This document shows, piece after piece, positions 61,820 through 64,000 of a stretch of 64,000 nt of DNA. The stretch is from contig NZ_JAGGKV010000011.1 in assembly GCF_017874035.1 (NCBI RefSeq), forward strand, positions 179,333 to 243,332, in the 5' to 3' direction. A program made the position numbers and the translations under genes. Each line of letters opens with the position of its first letter. Position 1 is the first letter of the stretch. Source of the DNA: Paenibacillus aceris (GTDB lineage: Bacteria > Bacillota > Bacilli > Paenibacillales > NBRC-103111). The notes beneath the pieces are model-generated. The model was not told the origin of the DNA and did not search any database. It worked only from the letters and a program-made list of their open reading frames with translations.

Positions 61820-64000
61820 CTATTCAAGTATTTTTCTAGCCAATGCCGCAAGATCCTCGATGTCTACCTTACCGTCGTTGTTCAAATCGGCATTTTTGTA
61901 ACTGGACCAGTTCGGATCAGCGGAGGTTTTGCCATAGGATGCTGCAATAATGCCCAAATCGCCTACGGAATAACGACCGTCGCCATTCACATCACCTGGC
62001 TGAATAGTAATGACGGAATCCATAAATGTTTGCAACGCAGTTGTCAATTCACTTACCGCCTTCTCTACTTGCTCCGTGGTTGCCGCAATGTTATCTGCTA
62101 CAGCCTGCGCTTGATCGATAGCTGCCTTAAGCACCGCTTTGGAGCCCGCCGGATACTGGCCTGCACCGGTTCCCTCGGTTGCCGCATCATGCTTGCCTTG
62201 AGCTTCGGATATTAATGAGATAAGAGCTGTTTTGTCAATTGCGCTAACTTGTACCGTGTAAGACCTGCTCTCCAAATTGCTTTCATGGCCGGTTTCATTT
62301 GCAATTACCCCTTTGGACAAGGAAATTGTAGAGGCAGTAGCCTGCGTACCGGATTTAACCTTCCAATGAAGCTTCAAAAGGCTTCCGTCAAGATGGGCGT
62401 TTTGACCAATTGTTGCAACAAGGATACGCACTTCCCCTTGCTTCTGTGTCTGACCGACAATCACCACGTCATCCGGCTTGACGGATTCGGCCGATACGTA
62501 TTCCAATTGGCTTGGATCATACGTAAATGTTAAGTCCTGGGCATAACTAGTTTCGTTCATGCCGGTTAGACCATAATTCAAATCGAAAGACTCTCCACTA
62601 TCAGCTTCTTCCGGCCCTTGCAGAACAGCACCTGCAGGTTTTGTCACCGTGACCTGCGCATCGGCCTTCTTACCAGACCCGTCTTGGGCAGTTGCCGTGA
62701 TTGTTGCCGTACCGGCGGAAACTCCCGTTACATTCCCCATTTGGTCAACCGTCGCGACCGCATTATTACTCGATGCCCATATCATACTCTTATTGGTTGC
62801 ATTCTCGGGAGCCACTGTGGCTGCAAATGTTCCGGTAGTTCCGGATGTCAGCGTCAATGCTACAGGAGCTATCGTAACACCTGTAACCGATACTGACGCT
62901 GGTGCAGAAGTGTCTAGGAAAGAAACATCATCGACATAAAAATTCATTAAATCATTAACTGAACTTGGATTCGATACCCATGATGTCTCAACAAAAATGG
63001 CTGGTCTGCTAAAGATGGCATCTGCCGGAACTGTAACTGTTCCTTCAATTGTTCCCCAGACCCCTTTCGTTATGATCCCATGCCCAAAATCTTTATACTG
63101 CCACCACGATGTATCTGACTGGCTCATATTTACCGGATCTTCATTTCGAATCGTGAGATTAAATTGTCTGGTAGCAGGACCGGAGTCATATTTAACCTTC
63201 GCGGAATACTTATATGTCACTCCGGCTTTCACTTTTCCGTCAACCGATTGCTTGGGACCGGAACCTGTTGTTCTTCTTCCGGTGACATACATACTGTGCG
63301 AGCCACTGTTAATAACTTGATCAGATAAGGAGAGAGTTGCCGTATCATTAACAATCCACGGCGATTGCCCATTTTCAAATCCGCCGTTTTCAAGCAGTTC
63401 AGTCAGCTTTGTAACGGTTACAGATATTGGAATTGTCACGGGATCACCCAACGTGCCTTTGTAGCTTACAGTAACATTCGTCGTACCGTTAGACTTAGCC
63501 GTAATCTTACCGTTTGTCACATCAGCAATCTCCGGATGGGGGTTGCTGTAGGTTGCGATATTGGTTACATCTTCCGTGCGGCCATCAAAATATTCGGCAG
63601 TTATGGTAAAGGATTTTGTACCTCCAGTCCACAGAGATATCGAGCTGTTATCAGCAGTAAGCTTCTTCACTGTCAGCTCACTGTTCAAGTCTTTTACTAG
63701 CATATTCAGCGTATCTGTTTTTCCGCCATAGCTGACATCGATACTTGTTGTGCCATAACCTACACCGGTTACAACGCCGTTATTGACACTTACAATACCG
63801 CTTTGCGCAGGTGTGACAACTGCCTGAGCCGTAACATCTTCGCTTGTTCCGTCGGCATATACGGCTGTAACCTTCATGCTTGCCGTATTAGTTCCGGAAA
63901 CCTTGTCGATTTTATATTTATCAATGGATGCATTGATTGCAGCAAGATCATGAGCAGCGCTCTTTTGAGCGAACTGCCAATAATCGACCTTGAAGAGATT
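61820..64000 (-). CDS. Large secreted protein with Ig-like repeats, CBM, cohesin-like and dockerin-like modules (partial)
   Basis: The C-terminal 726 residues of a gene that enters from the right edge; the frame is open at base 64000. In order: an unassigned segment (about 40 residues), two bacterial Ig-like domains (VTAVYADGTSEDVTA and FTITAEYFDGRTEDVTN), a CBM4/9-like domain (LLENGGFENGQSPW, FYVDDVSFLD), a Big_2-type Ig domain (VTGVTIAPVALTLTSGTTGT), a cohesin-like domain (FDLNYGLTGM, FTYDPSQLEYVSA), a FIVAR-like helical segment (about 70 residues) and two dockerin-like loops (DVNGDGRYSVGDLGII, DLNNDGKVDIEDLAAL). The catalytic domain, if any, is outside the window. Its tail is built like that of the neighbouring xylanase. 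Confidence 0.85.
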   Translation of the reverse strand, partial: NLFKVDYWQFAQKSAAHDLAAINASIDKYKIDKVSGTNTASMKVTAVYADGTSEDVTAQAVVTPAQSGIVSVNNGVVTGVGYGTTSIDVSYGGKTDTLNMLVKDLNSELTVKKLTADNSSISLWTGGTKSFTITAEYFDGRTEDVTNIATYSNPHPEIADVTNGKITAKSNGTTNVTVSYKGTLGDPVTIPISVTVTKLTELLENGGFENGQSPWIVNDTATLSLSDQVINSGSHSMYVTGRRTTGSGPKQSVDGKVKAGVTYKYSAKVKYDSGPATRQFNLTIRNEDPVNMSQSDTSWWQYKDFGHGIITKGVWGTIEGTVTVPADAIFSRPAIFVETSWVSNPSSVNDLMNFYVDDVSFLDTSAPASVSVTGVTIAPVALTLTSGTTGTFAATVAPENATNKSMIWASSNNAVATVDQMGNVTGVSAGTATITATAQDGSGKKADAQVTVTKPAGAVLQGPEEADSGESFDLNYGLTGMNETSYAQDLTFTYDPSQLEYVSAESVKPDDVVIVGQTQKQGEVRILVATIGQNAHLDGSLLKLHWKVKSGTQATASTISLSKGVIANETGHESNLESRSYTVQVSAIDKTALISLISEAQGKHDAATEGTGAGQYPAGSKAVLKAAIDQAQAVADNIAATTEQVEKAVSELTTALQTFMDSVITIQPGDVNGDGRYSVGDLGIIAASYGKTSADPNWSSYKNADLNNDGKVDIEDLAALARKILE

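Overview
The window reads as chromosomal DNA of a Paenibacillus-like, spore-forming member of the Bacillota. The reasons are strong AGGAGG-type ribosome binding sites with frequent TTG and GTG starts, a fragment of the sporulation sigma factor SigK, YesM/YesN-type two-component systems, LplA/LplB/YtcP-type sugar uptake genes beside xylanases, and IS6-family remnants. No rRNA, tRNA or CRISPR array was seen.

Layout. (1) 1-6.4 kb: the start of a membrane sensor, then a graveyard of truncated genes (an ABC ATPase copy with two internal deletions, a decayed lutB, the first seven codons of an amidohydrolase). After it come an intact aldo/keto reductase and a 900-residue UxaA-type dehydratase with a divergent AraC regulator, which look like the rest of a deoxysugar (L-fucose-like) oxidation operon. 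(2) 6.4-19.2 kb: two paralogous TetR regulators bracket an Opp/Dpp-type ABC importer, a CodA-like amidohydrolase, alanine dehydrogenase, an amino acid permease and kynureninase. (3) 19.2-29.2 kb: a twelve-gene operon for anthranilate hydroxylation and the complete 3-hydroxyanthranilate meta-cleavage route. (4) 29.4-39.8 kb: two tandem Crp/Fnr regulators, an aromatic acid transporter, a second CodA-like amidohydrolase, a soluble chemoreceptor, and an operon joining a second anthranilate hydroxylase to pyruvate phosphate dikinase and its regulator. (5) 40-48.8 kb: three IS6-family remnants in one orientation around a phospholipase C gene and an AT-rich XRE/EutH/M24-peptidase cassette, then an ABC ATPase and a 5'-truncated sigK. 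(6) 48.8-64 kb: a xylan utilisation locus with two response regulators, a histidine kinase, GH43, a three-gene ABC importer, a GH10 xylanase and a partial large protein, the last two carrying both cohesin-like and dockerin-like modules.

How it works together. Kynureninase splits kynurenine into anthranilate and alanine. Alanine dehydrogenase turns alanine into pyruvate. A flavin-dependent HpaB-type oxygenase with its own flavin reductase and FAD synthetase makes 3-hydroxyanthranilate. The dioxygenase, decarboxylase, dehydrogenase, deaminase, tautomerase, second decarboxylase, hydratase, aldolase and acetaldehyde dehydrogenase carry it to pyruvate and acetyl-CoA, and PPDK could recover PEP from the pyruvate.

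Control appears to be split. The upper part (kynU operon and amidohydrolase 1) carries TGACA-N3-TGTCA operators lying on good promoters, as expected for TetR repression. The lower part (both hydroxylase operons and amidohydrolase 2/transporter) carries TGTTAA-N4-TTAACA-type boxes centred at -41.5 from strong -10 elements with poor -35 elements, as expected for Crp/Fnr class II activation. This two-regulon arrangement, with paralogous hydroxylases and amidohydrolases, is the most interesting system in the window. All assignments are from reading the sequence; no database search was run.
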